A stretch of DNA of 64,000 bases from Xenococcaceae cyanobacterium MO_188.B32 (GCA_030065635.1 JASJDJ010000007.1:1-64000), one strand, 5' to 3'; positions 45,956 through 55,969 are shown, counted from the first letter of the stretch. Numbers and translations are program-made. The notes: generated by a model not told the origin, from the sequence alone.

Positions 45956-48055
45956 ATGTACATGAAAAAATGGATACACGATATACTCAAATCTACTTCT
46001 TATGGAGAACAAGATAAGAGTAAACATATTATTCCCGAACGCTTTCTAGAAAAAATCAAAGAAGCAAAGGAAAGGGAGCTTGAAGCCTTAGATTTAAGTA
46101 GTTATGACCTGGATGACCGGGAAAAACTCACTATAATTCCCGATGAAGTTTTTGAATTAACCCATTTAAAATCTTTAAATCTAAGTCATAATATATTATC
46201 AGATCTGCCCGATTTTTTTGCCAATCTTCCTAATTTAATTTTTTTATATTTAAGTAATAATAACCTCTCTAAATTACCTCCATCTTTTACCTGTCTTTCT
46301 AACTTAAGCACTCTCGATCTGAGTGAAAATAGACTATCTAGCCTACCAGATTTTTTTGGGGATATTATTAGTTTAACTACTCTGGATTTAAGAGGAAATA
46401 AATTATCTAGTCTACCTAGTTCTTTTAGGAATCTTTCTAACTTAACTACTTTATACCTAAGTTATAATAAATTATCCGCTTTACCTAACTCTCTGTTTGC
46501 ACTTTCTAATTTAAATGCGCTTTATCTAAGTCATAACCAAATATTTGCTTTGCCAGATTATGTGGATGAACTCTCTAATTTAACCACTTTATATTTAAGA
46601 GATAATCAAATATATAATCTGCCTAATTCTATTGTTAATCTCAATAAGTTGAATACCTTAGATTTAAGAGGCAATCCGTTAGAAACACCCCCTATGGAAG
46701 TTGTTATACATGGGGTAGAAGCTATCAAAAAATATTTTCGTAAACTTTTAGCAGAAGAAGAAAAATATATTTACGAAGCTAAAGTATTGATTATTGGCGA
46801 AGCAGGAGCTGGTAAAACTACCCTTGCTAAAAAAATTAAAAATCCCGATTATAAATTATACTCCAGAGGAGAATCGACCAAAGGTATTAACCTGACTCAA
46901 TATAGTTTTCCCTTAAATAACCGCTCGAAAGAATTTAAAGTCAATATTTGGGATTTTGGCGGACAAGAAATTTATCATGCTACTCATCAATTTTTTCTCA
47001 CTAAACGTTCTCTCTACATTTTAGTTGTTGACGACCGCAAAAATAATGACAATTTATATTATTGGCTTAGTATAGTTAAAGTTTTGAGTAATAATAGTCC
47101 CCTACTTATTGTTAAAAATGAGAAAGGCGATCGCCCAATAGAAATTAAAAATGAATTTGCTTTACGAAAAAAGTTTACTAATATCAAACAAATCCTAGCT
47201 ACTAACTTAGCTACTAACAGAGGCTTAGAGGAAGTCATTACTCAGGTCAAACACTATATTAATGACTTAGAGCATATTGGTAAACCATTACCTCTAACTT
47301 GGAGCGAAATTCGCCAAGCTTTAGAACAAGAACAACGCTATTATATCAGTCTTGATGAGTTTTTACAGATATGCCAAGAATATGGTTTAACTCGACTCAA
47401 TGATAAATTAAAACTAAGCGCGTATCTTCATGACTTAGGCGTTTGTCTTCACTTTCAAGAGCGGACAGAATCTTTATTATACAAAACTGTCATTCTTAAA
47501 CCTACTTGGGCAACAGATGCTGTTTACAAAGTATTAGATAATCAAAAAGTAATTAATAATAAAGGCTATTTTACTCTTAATGATTTACATAGAATTTGGT
47601 ATGAAGATAAATATGCTTTAATGCGAAATGAGTTATTAGAATTGATGATAAAATTTCAACTTTGTTATCAACTTCCCAATAATAATAATACTTTTATTGC
47701 TCCTCAATTACTCGGTCAAAATAAACCTCAATATCCTTGGGATAATTCTAATAATCTCGTGCTGCGCTATAAGTATAAATATTTTATGCCCAAGGGTATT
47801 ATTACTCTTTTTATAGTGGCGATGTACGAACATATCGAACAGCAACAATATGTTTGGAAAAACGGTATAGTTTTGAAGAAAGATAGTACCAGAGCAGAAG
47901 TAGTCGAATATTATAATCAACGTAAAATTATCATTCGGGTTGCTGGTGCTAACAAAAGAAGTCTATTGACCATTATTACTCAAACATTAGATAAAATTAA
48001 TCATTCTTATCAAAAGATTTATACCGTAAATGGCTTTATGAGCGAAAATAAATAA
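45956..48055 (+). CDS. ROCO protein: LRR-Roc-COR
   Basis: A 699-residue member of the ROCO family, which includes bacterial Roco proteins and human LRRK2. About nine leucine-rich repeats (residues 58-250; LxxLxLSxNxLSxLP pattern) precede a Roc GTPase with P-loop GEAGAGKTTL (about 281-290), switch II DFGGQEIYHATHQFF (about 331) and a G4-like KNEKGD. A COR dimerisation domain (about 440-690) follows, with LGVCLHFQ and KPTWATDAVYKVLD. No kinase, TIR or other effector domain follows, so the protein ends after COR. ATG 45962 is an alternative start. Output unknown. Confidence 0.9.
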   Translation: MYMKKWIHDILKSTSYGEQDKSKHIIPERFLEKIKEAKERELEALDLSSYDLDDREKLTIIPDEVFELTHLKSLNLSHNILSDLPDFFANLPNLIFLYLSNNNLSKLPPSFTCLSNLSTLDLSENRLSSLPDFFGDIISLTTLDLRGNKLSSLPSSFRNLSNLTTLYLSYNKLSALPNSLFALSNLNALYLSHNQIFALPDYVDELSNLTTLYLRDNQIYNLPNSIVNLNKLNTLDLRGNPLETPPMEVVIHGVEAIKKYFRKLLAEEEKYIYEAKVLIIGEAGAGKTTLAKKIKNPDYKLYSRGESTKGINLTQYSFPLNNRSKEFKVNIWDFGGQEIYHATHQFFLTKRSLYILVVDDRKNNDNLYYWLSIVKVLSNNSPLLIVKNEKGDRPIEIKNEFALRKKFTNIKQILATNLATNRGLEEVITQVKHYINDLEHIGKPLPLTWSEIRQALEQEQRYYISLDEFLQICQEYGLTRLNDKLKLSAYLHDLGVCLHFQERTESLLYKTVILKPTWATDAVYKVLDNQKVINNKGYFTLNDLHRIWYEDKYALMRNELLELMIKFQLCYQLPNNNNTFIAPQLLGQNKPQYPWDNSNNLVLRYKYKYFMPKGIITLFIVAMYEHIEQQQYVWKNGIVLKKDSTRAEVVEYYNQRKIIIRVAGANKRSLLTIITQTLDKINHSYQKIYTVNGFMSENK

Positions 48056-48187
48056 TCTTAGTTAAAATCCTTCGCTCTCAACCCTTACTTTTAAAGCTGA
48101 GGCACGACGAATCTACTTCCTGACGTGCAATCAGCTTGTAGAAAAATGGTACTACTAGTCACATAGTTTGACTCCAATTCAGAATTA

Positions 48188-48394
48188 TTAAATATCGTCA
48201 GGAATTACCCATTTTGGCGGTTCGGTTAGTTTTTTCCTTCTGGCAATTTCGGCAATTTCATGCATTTTGTCTAAGGAAGTTTCGTTAATAAATTTGGAGG
48301 CTTCTTCTACATATTCTTTCTCACCAGATTCATTTTTTGAAAGGGAACTATTAGGAGAATCTGTTTCAGAATTTGTATTTTGCTCTTGTGTCAT
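48188..48394 (-). CDS. Small acidic protein, unknown
   Basis: A 68-residue hydrophilic protein with a low-complexity Asn/Ser/Glu start and a C-terminal segment KFINETSLDKMHEIAEIARRKKLTEPPKWVIPDDI. A helix followed by a proline-ended tail suggests a small adaptor. I do not recognise a family. It lies 70 bases downstream of the DUF3303 gene on the same strand, so possibly in one operon. Confidence 0.4.
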   Translation of the reverse strand: MTQEQNTNSETDSPNSSLSKNESGEKEYVEEASKFINETSLDKMHEIAEIARRKKLTEPPKWVIPDDI

Positions 48395-48464
48395 CAGTTT
48401 TTTCCTTAAATGTTCTTGAGATATTTTAAACTAATACCAGCGATCGACAAGTCAATTTAAATCT

Positions 48465-48737
48465 TTAAAACATCTGAGTAATTTTTTCTGTAGTCTCTTT
48501 TGAGGGAACAATAGGAATTATCTCAAAAGAGACTAAATCTTGCCATTGTACTACCCACTGCTGAAATAACAGTAGGTCGTCACATTCCATCAACTGAAAA
48601 CATCGATCGAAGTTTACTTCTACCCAACTATCTAAGTATTTTAAACCTTCAGGCATAATCCGCCCTTTTTCTTTGTATCGACGGTACACTTCTTTAACTT
48701 TGCCATCCCTAAATGACTCGATTACCATAAATAACAT
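48465..48737 (-). CDS. DUF3303 protein
   Basis: A 90-residue protein with the DUF3303 pattern: MLFMVIESFRDG, VYRRYKEKGRIMPEGLKYLDSWVE, CFQLMECDD and LFQQWVVQWQDLVSFEIIPIV. It is a dimeric alpha/beta-barrel-like fold in related DUFs. Function unknown. It is 25 bases downstream of the amidase gene on the same strand. Confidence 0.8.
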   Translation of the reverse strand: MLFMVIESFRDGKVKEVYRRYKEKGRIMPEGLKYLDSWVEVNFDRCFQLMECDDLLLFQQWVVQWQDLVSFEIIPIVPSKETTEKITQMF

Positions 48738-48761
48738 TTTGTTTTCTTCACCGAGCTATTG

Positions 48762-50603
48762 CTAAATACCAGCAAACCACTCTACAATACCATCAGCGAT
48801 CGCCCTAGCTAATTTTGTTTGTTCTTCTGGGTTGGTTATCCATTCAAATTCCCACGGGTTAATCATAAAACCTAATTCTAGGAGTACAGATGGTGCAGTA
48901 TGGGGACGAGTTAAAGCTAGATTATTCCAAAAAACTCCAGCGTCAGCTCGATCGAGTTTTTCCACTAAATAGTTATGCAAAAACACAGCTACATTATGAG
49001 CTTGAGTGTTATACCAAAAAGTACTAATACCTTTAGTATTGATGGCATCTCCGTTATCTGGTAAAGCGTTATAGTGAATCGATAGGGCTAAATCTGGTTC
49101 GATCTCATCGATCGTTTTGACTCTGTCTTTAAGAGATACATCGATATCGGTTTCTCTGGTTAAATAGACTGTTGCCCCAAGTCGTTTTAATTCTTTCGCT
49201 AATAATTTGGAGACTACTAAGTTAACATCTTTTTCTGGATAACCTGTAGGCCCTCTAGAACCTTTTTCTTCACCACCATGTCCTGGGTCTAAAAGTATTC
49301 TAATGTTAGATAGAGGCAGATTACGAGAAGAATTTGTTCTTTCAAGGATGAGTGAATTATTTTTATCTCTAGATAAAGGTAATAATGTATTGTCTCTTGG
49401 CATTACCATTTTAGGTGGATGATGCAGAGTAAAAATTAAACTCGTTCCTTCATAGCTTAAATCGTAACCAAACTGTTGTTCTGTTTTTAGTTGAAAGGTA
49501 TATTCTATTTTATTGGGTGTTACTTGTTGCCAATCTAAACGTTTAATCAAAGGATCGTCATCGAGGCGAATAGTATCGGTTTGGGCAGTAGTGTTATATA
49601 GGGTAAGCGTGATATTGCTATCTCCCTGCCGTACACTTACGGGGACTGGTACTTGCAAAGGAAAAATAATTTCTGTCGCATCTCCTACTTGACGGGAAGT
49701 AACACTGCGAATAAGAGAAGCAGGAGGAACGTTAGTAGCAACAGGTTGAGTTTCTTCTGCTTTAATCCAGGCACCATAGTCTAGACGTAACCATTCTCCT
49801 TCTTTCCCCGTTACACTAGCTCTAGTTCCTTTTGGTAAAGGCGTTAAACGAGAATAATTGGTACTGGCACCTGTTCGTGCTACTCCTGCATCGGCAATTA
49901 CTTCTACTACTTCTAATTGGGTAGGAGAAAGTATCTCAATTTCTCCTATACCTGCTTGAGTTACTGTTTTGCCTTGAAAATTAAGTTTAAATTCTGGTTT
50001 ACCCCAATTGCCTACTGCTAAAGTCGTACATCCTTTATATGTTCCCGTACTTACTTTTATAGTTGGTTGATTAGCTGCGGTTAACACTGCGGAGTTGGCT
50101 GGCAATTGAGTGAATTCTGTTTGGGGTAATAAGGCAATATGCTGATTTCTCAATCTCACTGAAACATCAGCATTGGGCGTGGCAACAGCACCAAAACATA
50201 TTAATTCACCCGGTAATCTGGCTATACTTACCCCAGGAGTAAGAGAATTATTGGCGAAAGCTACCTCCTCTGGGATTTCTGGTTCGGTAGCGACTCTCGT
50301 AACTTTTAACTCTATTTCTTCTTCCTTATGGCGCAGAGTAAAAAAATTATCTCCTATTTCCAGAGGAAAGCTAGGGGCAAAATGTCCTGTCGGACTTCTC
50401 TCTACTGTTTTTCCATTAATCTTTACTTTTCCTTCTGGTGAGGCAGTACCAATTAAAAATATTTTTTCCGAACTAGTTTGATGTTCTGGCGGGGGATAAG
50501 CAAGGAATAAAGACTGTTTAGTTTGTGCAGACAAAGAGAGAGGCACCATACCAGCTGAAATTAGAATACCACTAAAACTAACTAAACCAAATAATTTTTT
50601 CAT
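48762..50603 (-). CDS. N-acetylmuramoyl-L-alanine amidase (AmiC type)
   Basis: A 613-residue exported cell-wall hydrolase that cuts the amide bond between muramic acid and the stem peptide. Signal peptide at residues 1-25, beta-rich domains with an SH3-like segment (VARTGASTNYSRLTPLPKG and WLRLDYGAW), an AMIN-like region, then a C-terminal Amidase_3 domain (about 428-610) with zinc ligands in LLDPGHGGEEKGS, PEKDVN and SIHYNA, and catalytic Glu in LLELGFM. Such enzymes separate cells and, in filamentous forms, open septal pores. Full length. Confidence 0.92.
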   Translation of the reverse strand: MKKLFGLVSFSGILISAGMVPLSLSAQTKQSLFLAYPPPEHQTSSEKIFLIGTASPEGKVKINGKTVERSPTGHFAPSFPLEIGDNFFTLRHKEEEIELKVTRVATEPEIPEEVAFANNSLTPGVSIARLPGELICFGAVATPNADVSVRLRNQHIALLPQTEFTQLPANSAVLTAANQPTIKVSTGTYKGCTTLAVGNWGKPEFKLNFQGKTVTQAGIGEIEILSPTQLEVVEVIADAGVARTGASTNYSRLTPLPKGTRASVTGKEGEWLRLDYGAWIKAEETQPVATNVPPASLIRSVTSRQVGDATEIIFPLQVPVPVSVRQGDSNITLTLYNTTAQTDTIRLDDDPLIKRLDWQQVTPNKIEYTFQLKTEQQFGYDLSYEGTSLIFTLHHPPKMVMPRDNTLLPLSRDKNNSLILERTNSSRNLPLSNIRILLDPGHGGEEKGSRGPTGYPEKDVNLVVSKLLAKELKRLGATVYLTRETDIDVSLKDRVKTIDEIEPDLALSIHYNALPDNGDAINTKGISTFWYNTQAHNVAVFLHNYLVEKLDRADAGVFWNNLALTRPHTAPSVLLELGFMINPWEFEWITNPEEQTKLARAIADGIVEWFAGI

Positions 50604-50770
50604 AGAAAATTTTGATACGTGAGTTCTAACTTCCGCTTATTATCCTATATTAGAAGATGCGCTCGCCAACTCTCTATCTCTAAGTCAAATCAAGGAGAGC
50701 CTACCAGTCAAATTATCAATTTGTCTTTTCTGTAAACATAATTAGAGGCTCGACTTTCCCGAGTGCCTGT

Positions 50771-50791
50771 CGCTTGGGGAAACCCCAAGCG
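50771..50791. repeat. Perfect GC hairpin CGCTTGGGG-AAA-CCCCAAGCG
   Basis: A nine-base perfect stem with a three-base loop inside a GC-rich island that stands out from its AT-rich surroundings. The 9-3-9 design matches the AGA-loop hairpins at 4408 and 45397, though the sequence differs. Confidence 0.6.
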
Positions 50792-50890
50792 TTTATACAG
50801 CACGTCTCCTGTTAAATCAACTCCGCTTCGTCGTTGATTTTAATCGGGAGTCCCCAGTCGAGAATTTAGATGGATTGAATTGTTCTACTT

Positions 50891-51004
50891 CTATAATTGA
50901 CCACTCGCTAAAGTCATTAATACTATTACACTTATACTCATAATCGCTAAAACTATAGCAAACGCTACTGATTGTCCTAAATGGGGCTGAGTTGAAGTTT
51001 TCAT
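50891..51004 (-). CDS. Possible 37-residue single-helix membrane protein
   Basis: MKTSTQPHLGQSVAFAIV... with one long hydrophobic helix (about residues 12-33) and a polar N-terminus. The layout resembles small thylakoid or photosystem-associated proteins of cyanobacteria, but I do not recognise a named one. An AGAGA-type ribosome-binding site lies upstream. Moderate support only. Confidence 0.45.
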   Translation of the reverse strand: MKTSTQPHLGQSVAFAIVLAIMSISVIVLMTLASGQL

Positions 51005-51266
51005 GGTTTGTAGTCTCTTTAATTTATTTTACAAACAGCAAAATTTTTTATGAATGATAAAAAAAGCCGAAATGGCTAGGGATCGATGTTTTTAGATGAA
51101 TTAAGCTTTGTTTTTGATTTGATCTACTGACCTTAGATAATAATCTTATCTAAAGATCGCTAAAAATTGCTAATAAAAGAAACTTAAGTACATCTAATTT
51201 AATTTAACTTAACTAGACATGTTCGAGAAGCTGAAAGTAAATTTGCAACCTATATGAATTGACATT

Positions 51267-51296
51267 CCCACGGCTACGCTACGCTAAAGCCATGGG
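51267..51296. mobile_element. IS200/IS605-type end hairpin
   Basis: Imperfect palindrome CCCACGGCT...AGCCATGGG (8 of 9 pairs). It sits 3' of the TnpB tail remnant at 51306-51431, as IS200/IS605 right-end hairpins do. Confidence 0.55.
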
Positions 51297-51305
51297 ATTC
51301 TTGCT

Positions 51306-51431
51306 TCAGCGAGACATAGCTAGAGACAGTAAATCTATCTCCCCGCCAGAGGTATCTCCACAAGCTATCACGGTCTGCCCAACCGCTAAAATGTTCTTTG
51401 CTGCATTTAAATCTCTCAGGTTTAAAGCTAC
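51306..51431 (-). pseudogene. TnpB (IS605 OrfB) C-terminal remnant
   Basis: A 41-codon tail reads LRDLNAAKNILAVGQTVIACGDTSGG...LAMSR then stop. The xRDxNAAxNIL motif is the third RuvC-like acidic motif of TnpB, and the CGDTSGG tail is common in cyanobacterial copies. The rest of the nuclease is missing. Confidence 0.8.
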
Positions 51432-51584
51432 CGTGTACACACAAGTCCTTGAGAAGGACTTTCAAAATCTCAAACTTCCTATTCTCAAAGGAATCTGGCG
51501 ATTTTGGCTCAATTATCAATAATCAAAGATTATTGATAATTGGCAACGTTGAAATGGGGGTTTCAGGAGTACAAGCTCGATTGA

Positions 51585-51698
51585 TTTCATGATATTAAAT
51601 TAGCAAGAGTATTATATAAGTATCTTAATCCTGGAGATATTGCTTTAGGAGACCGTGCTTTTTGTGCCTATTCTGATATTTATTTTCTTCAATTTTAG
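51585..51698 (+). pseudogene. IS4-like transposase fragment
   Basis: About 37 codons read FHDIKLARVLYKYLNPGDIALGDRAFCAYSD and then stop. LNPGDxxLGDRAFCAYxD is the second catalytic-Asp region of IS4-family DDE transposases. No flanking ends are visible. Confidence 0.75.
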
Positions 51699-51875
51699 GT
51701 TGGTTCGGAGCTTTTTTACCTCCGCTTAATCTCTAAAAACTTGATTGGGTATAAGACAACGGACTGTCATCTAGGGAAACTGCAGATGTTTATGACTTTA
51801 TTTAATTGGAACTAATAATTAATAACTAACTAATAACTCGTTTATTATTTCGGCGAAGCTTTACCAAGTCTTTTA

Positions 51876-52583
51876 TTAATTAGTTAAACCATGTTTCAGG
51901 GCAAAACGAACTAATTCTGTTCGGCTATTTGTACCTGTTTTACTAAATAAACGACTAACATATTTTTCGACATTCCTGACGCTAGTTTCTAGTTCGCGAG
52001 CAATTTCTTTATTCATTAAACCTTGAGCTACTAAATCTAAAACACTTTGTTCTCGTGGAGTAAATTCAATCTTAATTGGAGAAGGAGTTGGCTCAAAACG
52101 AGGATTTTGCCCTAATCTTTCATCTAATTTGCCTTTAATTTCTTCTAGTTCGCGGGCAATTTTTTCTAGTTCTGAACTACTATTATTATCCGTAGTAGTA
52201 ACACTAAGCCTTGCTAGTAAATTTTTAACGATCGCTTCTAATTCTTCAGGGTCGAAAGGTTTAGCAATATAGGCATCGCAACCTGCTTCATAGCCTTCAA
52301 TTCTGTCCCTTGTCATACCTTTTGCCGTCAGAAAAATAACGGGGATTGCCCTGTAGCGTGGATCTTCCCGTAGCTTTTCTAGAAATTGATAGCCACTAAC
52401 TCGTGGCATCATAATATCGGAAATAATCAAATCGGGTGTTTCTTTTTCTAGTATTTGCCAAGCTTCGTCTGCATTGGCAGCAACTTTCACCTGAAATTCT
52501 TCATTGTCTTCCAAATAGGCTTGTACTGATTCTCTAATACCAGGTTCGTCATCTACTAATAATAGTTTTTGTTGTTTCGACAT
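51876..52583 (-). CDS. NarL/LuxR-type response regulator
   Basis: A 235-residue regulator. The receiver domain (about 6-120) has LLVDDEP, phosphoacceptor Asp in LIISDIMMPRVSG and FLTAKG/AKPF switch residues. A linker with a helical stretch follows, then a LuxR-type HTH (about 170-233; FTPREQSVLDLVAQGLMNKEIA). It resembles the Ycf29-type NarL regulators of cyanobacteria and red-algal plastids. The start is taken at MSKQQKLLL; the 21 residues in the longer frame (from 52646) have no family match. Confidence 0.85.
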   Translation of the reverse strand: MSKQQKLLLVDDEPGIRESVQAYLEDNEEFQVKVAANADEAWQILEKETPDLIISDIMMPRVSGYQFLEKLREDPRYRAIPVIFLTAKGMTRDRIEGYEAGCDAYIAKPFDPEELEAIVKNLLARLSVTTTDNNSSSELEKIARELEEIKGKLDERLGQNPRFEPTPSPIKIEFTPREQSVLDLVAQGLMNKEIARELETSVRNVEKYVSRLFSKTGTNSRTELVRFALKHGLTN

Positions 52584-52950
52584 TGGTTTTTTTTTAATTG
52601 TATCTGGTAGTACATATTGATAGCATAGGCAAAAAATAGCTACCAATAATCGGTTCTGACTTTGATGAATCTAACACTATTGCAGAGGTTAGGCTCGGTC
52701 TGTTGAGCAAAAAGTCTAAGCCCATATTTTGACTATATCATCTATATATATATACCTGGTAAACTAAAATTAAAAAGCGATCTGCTTCTGCTCGAGACAC
52801 CATAAATCGCTACAATCATTTATGGCTTGCTTATTACTAAGTAAACTTTTATAGGTATAACTACTCAGTACATTTGGCACGGATCTTTGTGTCTTTACAC
52901 AAAACGACTTCTTATAGCAACCAGATATAAATATAACTTCTGTCCCTTTT
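52584..52950. other. Divergent spacer between response regulator and uvrA
   Basis: 367 bases with no supported gene. AT-rich, including a TATATATATATA tract near 52741-52754. It must hold the promoters of the response regulator and uvrA. I could not pick out a LexA-type operator with confidence. Confidence 0.4.
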
Positions 52951-55890
52951 ATGTCCGATAACTTCCAAGACACGATCCGTATACGCGGTGCTAGACAACA
53001 TAATCTGAAAAATATCAATCTCGAATTACCCAGAAATCAACTGATTGTCTTTACTGGCGTATCTGGTTCGGGTAAATCTTCCCTAGCTTTTGATACGATC
53101 TTTGCGGAAGGACAACGGCGTTATGTAGAATCTCTTAGTGCTTATGCACGGCAATTTTTAGGACAATTAGATAAACCAGATGTGGATGCGATCGAGGGAT
53201 TGAGTCCTGCTATTTCGATCGATCAAAAGTCTACTTCTCACAATCCTCGTTCTACTGTCGGTACGGTCACGGAAATTTATGATTATCTTAGACTATTATT
53301 TGGTAGAGCTGGAGAACCCCACTGCCCCCACTGCGACCGCTCGATTACGCCTCAAACTATCGATGAAATGTGCGATCGCGTGATGGAATTACCAGACCGT
53401 ACTAAGTTTCTCATTCTTGCTCCTGTAGTGCGCGGAAAAAAAGGAACTCATAAACAATTATTATCTAGTTTAGCTGCTCAAGGTTTTGTCAGAGTTCGCG
53501 TGAATAACGAAATAAGACAACTATCGGACAACATCGAGTTAGATAAAAATTATACACACAACATTGAAGTCGTTGTTGACAGGCTGATCGTAAAACCAGA
53601 CATACAAGAGCGTGTAGCTGACTCCCTGGCTACCTGTCTCCGTCTTTCTACGGGTATCGCAATTATTGAGGTATTAAATGATACATTAGGAGGGGTATCC
53701 GCGTCGCGGTCTGATAGTAAGTATATAACAAAAGGCGAAAAAAATGGGCATATTTCCGAACAAAAAATACCTCAAGAAATAGTCTTTTCAGAAAACTTTG
53801 CTTGTCCAGAACATGGGGCAGTAATTGAAGAATTATCTCCTCGTTTATTTTCATTTAATTCTCCTTATGGTGCTTGTCCTCACTGTCATGGAATTGGCAG
53901 TATGCGGACATTTTCTCCTGAGTTAGTCATTCCCGATCCCCATCAACCACTATACAGCGCGATCGCACCTTGGTCAGAGAAAGACAATACTTATTATCTT
54001 TCTCTCCTTTATAGTGTGGGGCAAGTATATGGTTTTGATATCCAGACTCCCTGGCATAAGTTAACACCAGAGAAGCAACAAGTACTTCTCTATGGTAGTG
54101 AAGAGCCAATTTTCTATGAGTCTGATTCTCGCCGTGGCGAGTCCAAAGGTTATTATCGTCACTATGCTGGCATTCTCAATATGTTGGAGCGTAACTATCA
54201 AGAAACCAACTCCGACACGGTCAAACAAAAGCTAGAACAGTATTTAATCGATCGACCTTGTGAAGTTTGTGGTGGTAAGCGGATCAAACCAGAATCTCTG
54301 GCTGTCAGCTTGGGACAGTATCGGATCGATGATTTAGTCAGTGTACCCATTCATGAAAGTTTGTACAGAGTAAATAATTTAGAACTAACTCCCCGTCAAG
54401 CTTTAATCGGGGAGTTAGCTTTAAAAGAAATAAAGGCTCGTTTGCAGTTTCTTTTAGATGTGGGTTTAGACTATCTTACCCTCGATCGTGCTGCCATGAC
54501 CCTATCGGGAGGAGAAGCACAAAGAATTCGCTTAGCAACGCAAATTGGTGCTGGTTTGACAGGGGTTTTATATGTTTTAGACGAACCCAGTATCGGTTTG
54601 CATCAACGAGATAACGACAGATTATTAAATACTCTTAAAAAACTGAGAGATTTAGGTAACACTTTGATAGTAGTAGAACACGATGAAGATACTATTCGTA
54701 GTGCCGACCATATTATTGATATTGGACCTTTAGCGGGAGTTCATGGCGGAGAAATAGTCGTCCAAGGAAAGTTCAAGCAATTACTTAAAGCTGAAAAATC
54801 CCTAACAGGAGCATATCTATCAGGAAAAACAGTTATAGAAACTCCCCATGAAAGAAGACAAGGAAAACAAGTTTCCCTTTATTTACAAGATTGTTATCAA
54901 AATAATCTCCAACATATTGATGTAGAAATTCCTTTGGGTAAATTCGTTTGCATTACGGGGGTATCTGGTTCGGGCAAATCTACTTTAGTTAATGAACTTC
55001 TTTATCCTGCCTTACAACATCATCTTACTCGTAAAAAACCTTTTCCTAATAATTTGGAGGGAATTAAAGGACTAAGTTCTGTAGATAAAGTAATTGTTAT
55101 CGATCAATCCCCCATTGGTAGAACTCCTCGTTCTAATCCGGCTACTTACACGGGTGTTTTTGATGCGATTAGGGCTGTATTCGCCGAAACTATCGAAGCT
55201 AAAGCTAGAGGATACAAAGCGGGTAGGTTTTCTTTTAACGTTAAAGGGGGACGTTGCGAAGCTTGTAGCGGACAGGGTGTCAATGTAATTGCCATGAATT
55301 TTCTGCCCGATGTTTATGTACAATGTGATGTCTGTAAAGGAGCAAGATATAACCGCGAAACCCTACAAGTAAAATATAAAGGCTATTCTATTGCCGATGT
55401 TTTAAACATGACTGTAGAAGAAGCTTTAAATGCGTTTCAAAATATTCCCCGTGCTAAAAGTCGTTTACAAACTTTAGTAGATGTAGGTTTGGGTTATATA
55501 AAACTCGGTCAACCTGCCCCCACTTTATCGGGGGGAGAAGCCCAAAGAGTAAAACTAGCTTCTGAATTATCTCGTCGCGCTACTGGTAAAACTCTTTATT
55601 TAATCGATGAACCAACCACGGGTTTATCATTTTACGATGTACATCATTTATTAAACATTTTACAGAGACTAGTCGATAAAGGTAACTCTCTAATTGTAAT
55701 CGAACATAATTTAGATGTAATTCGCTGTTGTGATTGGATTATCGATCTAGGTCCGGAAGGGGGCGATAAGGGGGGTGAAATTATTGCTGTAGGTACTCCT
55801 GAAGAAGTTGCCGAAAATGACAATTCTTATACAGGTAAATATCTAAAACAAGTTTTGCAAAGATACCCTACAAACGCCGTTGCGAACTAA
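52951..55890 (+). CDS. uvrA: Excinuclease ABC subunit A
   Basis: Damage-sensing ATPase of nucleotide excision repair, which loads UvrB. It is 979 residues, slightly longer than usual. Two ABC modules: Walker A TGVSGSGKSSLAF (about 34) with signature LSGGEAQRIRLATQ and LYVLDEPSIGL; then Walker A TGVSGSGKSTLVNELL (about 670) with LSGGEAQRVKLASEL and LYLIDEPTTGL. Zinc fingers are present (CPHCDRS, CEVCGGKRIKPE, CEACSGQG...CDVCKG). A variable insert around residues 250-270 (SASRSDSKYITKGEKNG) explains the extra length. Monocistronic. Identification is secure. Confidence 0.97.
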   Translation: MSDNFQDTIRIRGARQHNLKNINLELPRNQLIVFTGVSGSGKSSLAFDTIFAEGQRRYVESLSAYARQFLGQLDKPDVDAIEGLSPAISIDQKSTSHNPRSTVGTVTEIYDYLRLLFGRAGEPHCPHCDRSITPQTIDEMCDRVMELPDRTKFLILAPVVRGKKGTHKQLLSSLAAQGFVRVRVNNEIRQLSDNIELDKNYTHNIEVVVDRLIVKPDIQERVADSLATCLRLSTGIAIIEVLNDTLGGVSASRSDSKYITKGEKNGHISEQKIPQEIVFSENFACPEHGAVIEELSPRLFSFNSPYGACPHCHGIGSMRTFSPELVIPDPHQPLYSAIAPWSEKDNTYYLSLLYSVGQVYGFDIQTPWHKLTPEKQQVLLYGSEEPIFYESDSRRGESKGYYRHYAGILNMLERNYQETNSDTVKQKLEQYLIDRPCEVCGGKRIKPESLAVSLGQYRIDDLVSVPIHESLYRVNNLELTPRQALIGELALKEIKARLQFLLDVGLDYLTLDRAAMTLSGGEAQRIRLATQIGAGLTGVLYVLDEPSIGLHQRDNDRLLNTLKKLRDLGNTLIVVEHDEDTIRSADHIIDIGPLAGVHGGEIVVQGKFKQLLKAEKSLTGAYLSGKTVIETPHERRQGKQVSLYLQDCYQNNLQHIDVEIPLGKFVCITGVSGSGKSTLVNELLYPALQHHLTRKKPFPNNLEGIKGLSSVDKVIVIDQSPIGRTPRSNPATYTGVFDAIRAVFAETIEAKARGYKAGRFSFNVKGGRCEACSGQGVNVIAMNFLPDVYVQCDVCKGARYNRETLQVKYKGYSIADVLNMTVEEALNAFQNIPRAKSRLQTLVDVGLGYIKLGQPAPTLSGGEAQRVKLASELSRRATGKTLYLIDEPTTGLSFYDVHHLLNILQRLVDKGNSLIVIEHNLDVIRCCDWIIDLGPEGGDKGGEIIAVGTPEEVAENDNSYTGKYLKQVLQRYPTNAVAN

Positions 55891-55969
55891 GATCGATAGG
55901 AAAAAATGATTAGATATCTTGCCAAAGTAAATTGTCCACCAAAATTTCCAACTCGCTACTTACTACTTG

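Larger units (their letters stand above)
50604..51875. other. 1.27-kb spacer with transposase relics
   Basis: Holds a GC-rich hairpin (50771-50791), one short membrane-protein frame (50891-51004), a decayed IS200/IS605 end with TnpB tail (51267-51431) and an IS4-like fragment (51585-51698). No intact long gene. Overlapping short frames in 51259-51592 are shadows of these relics. Confidence 0.6.
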
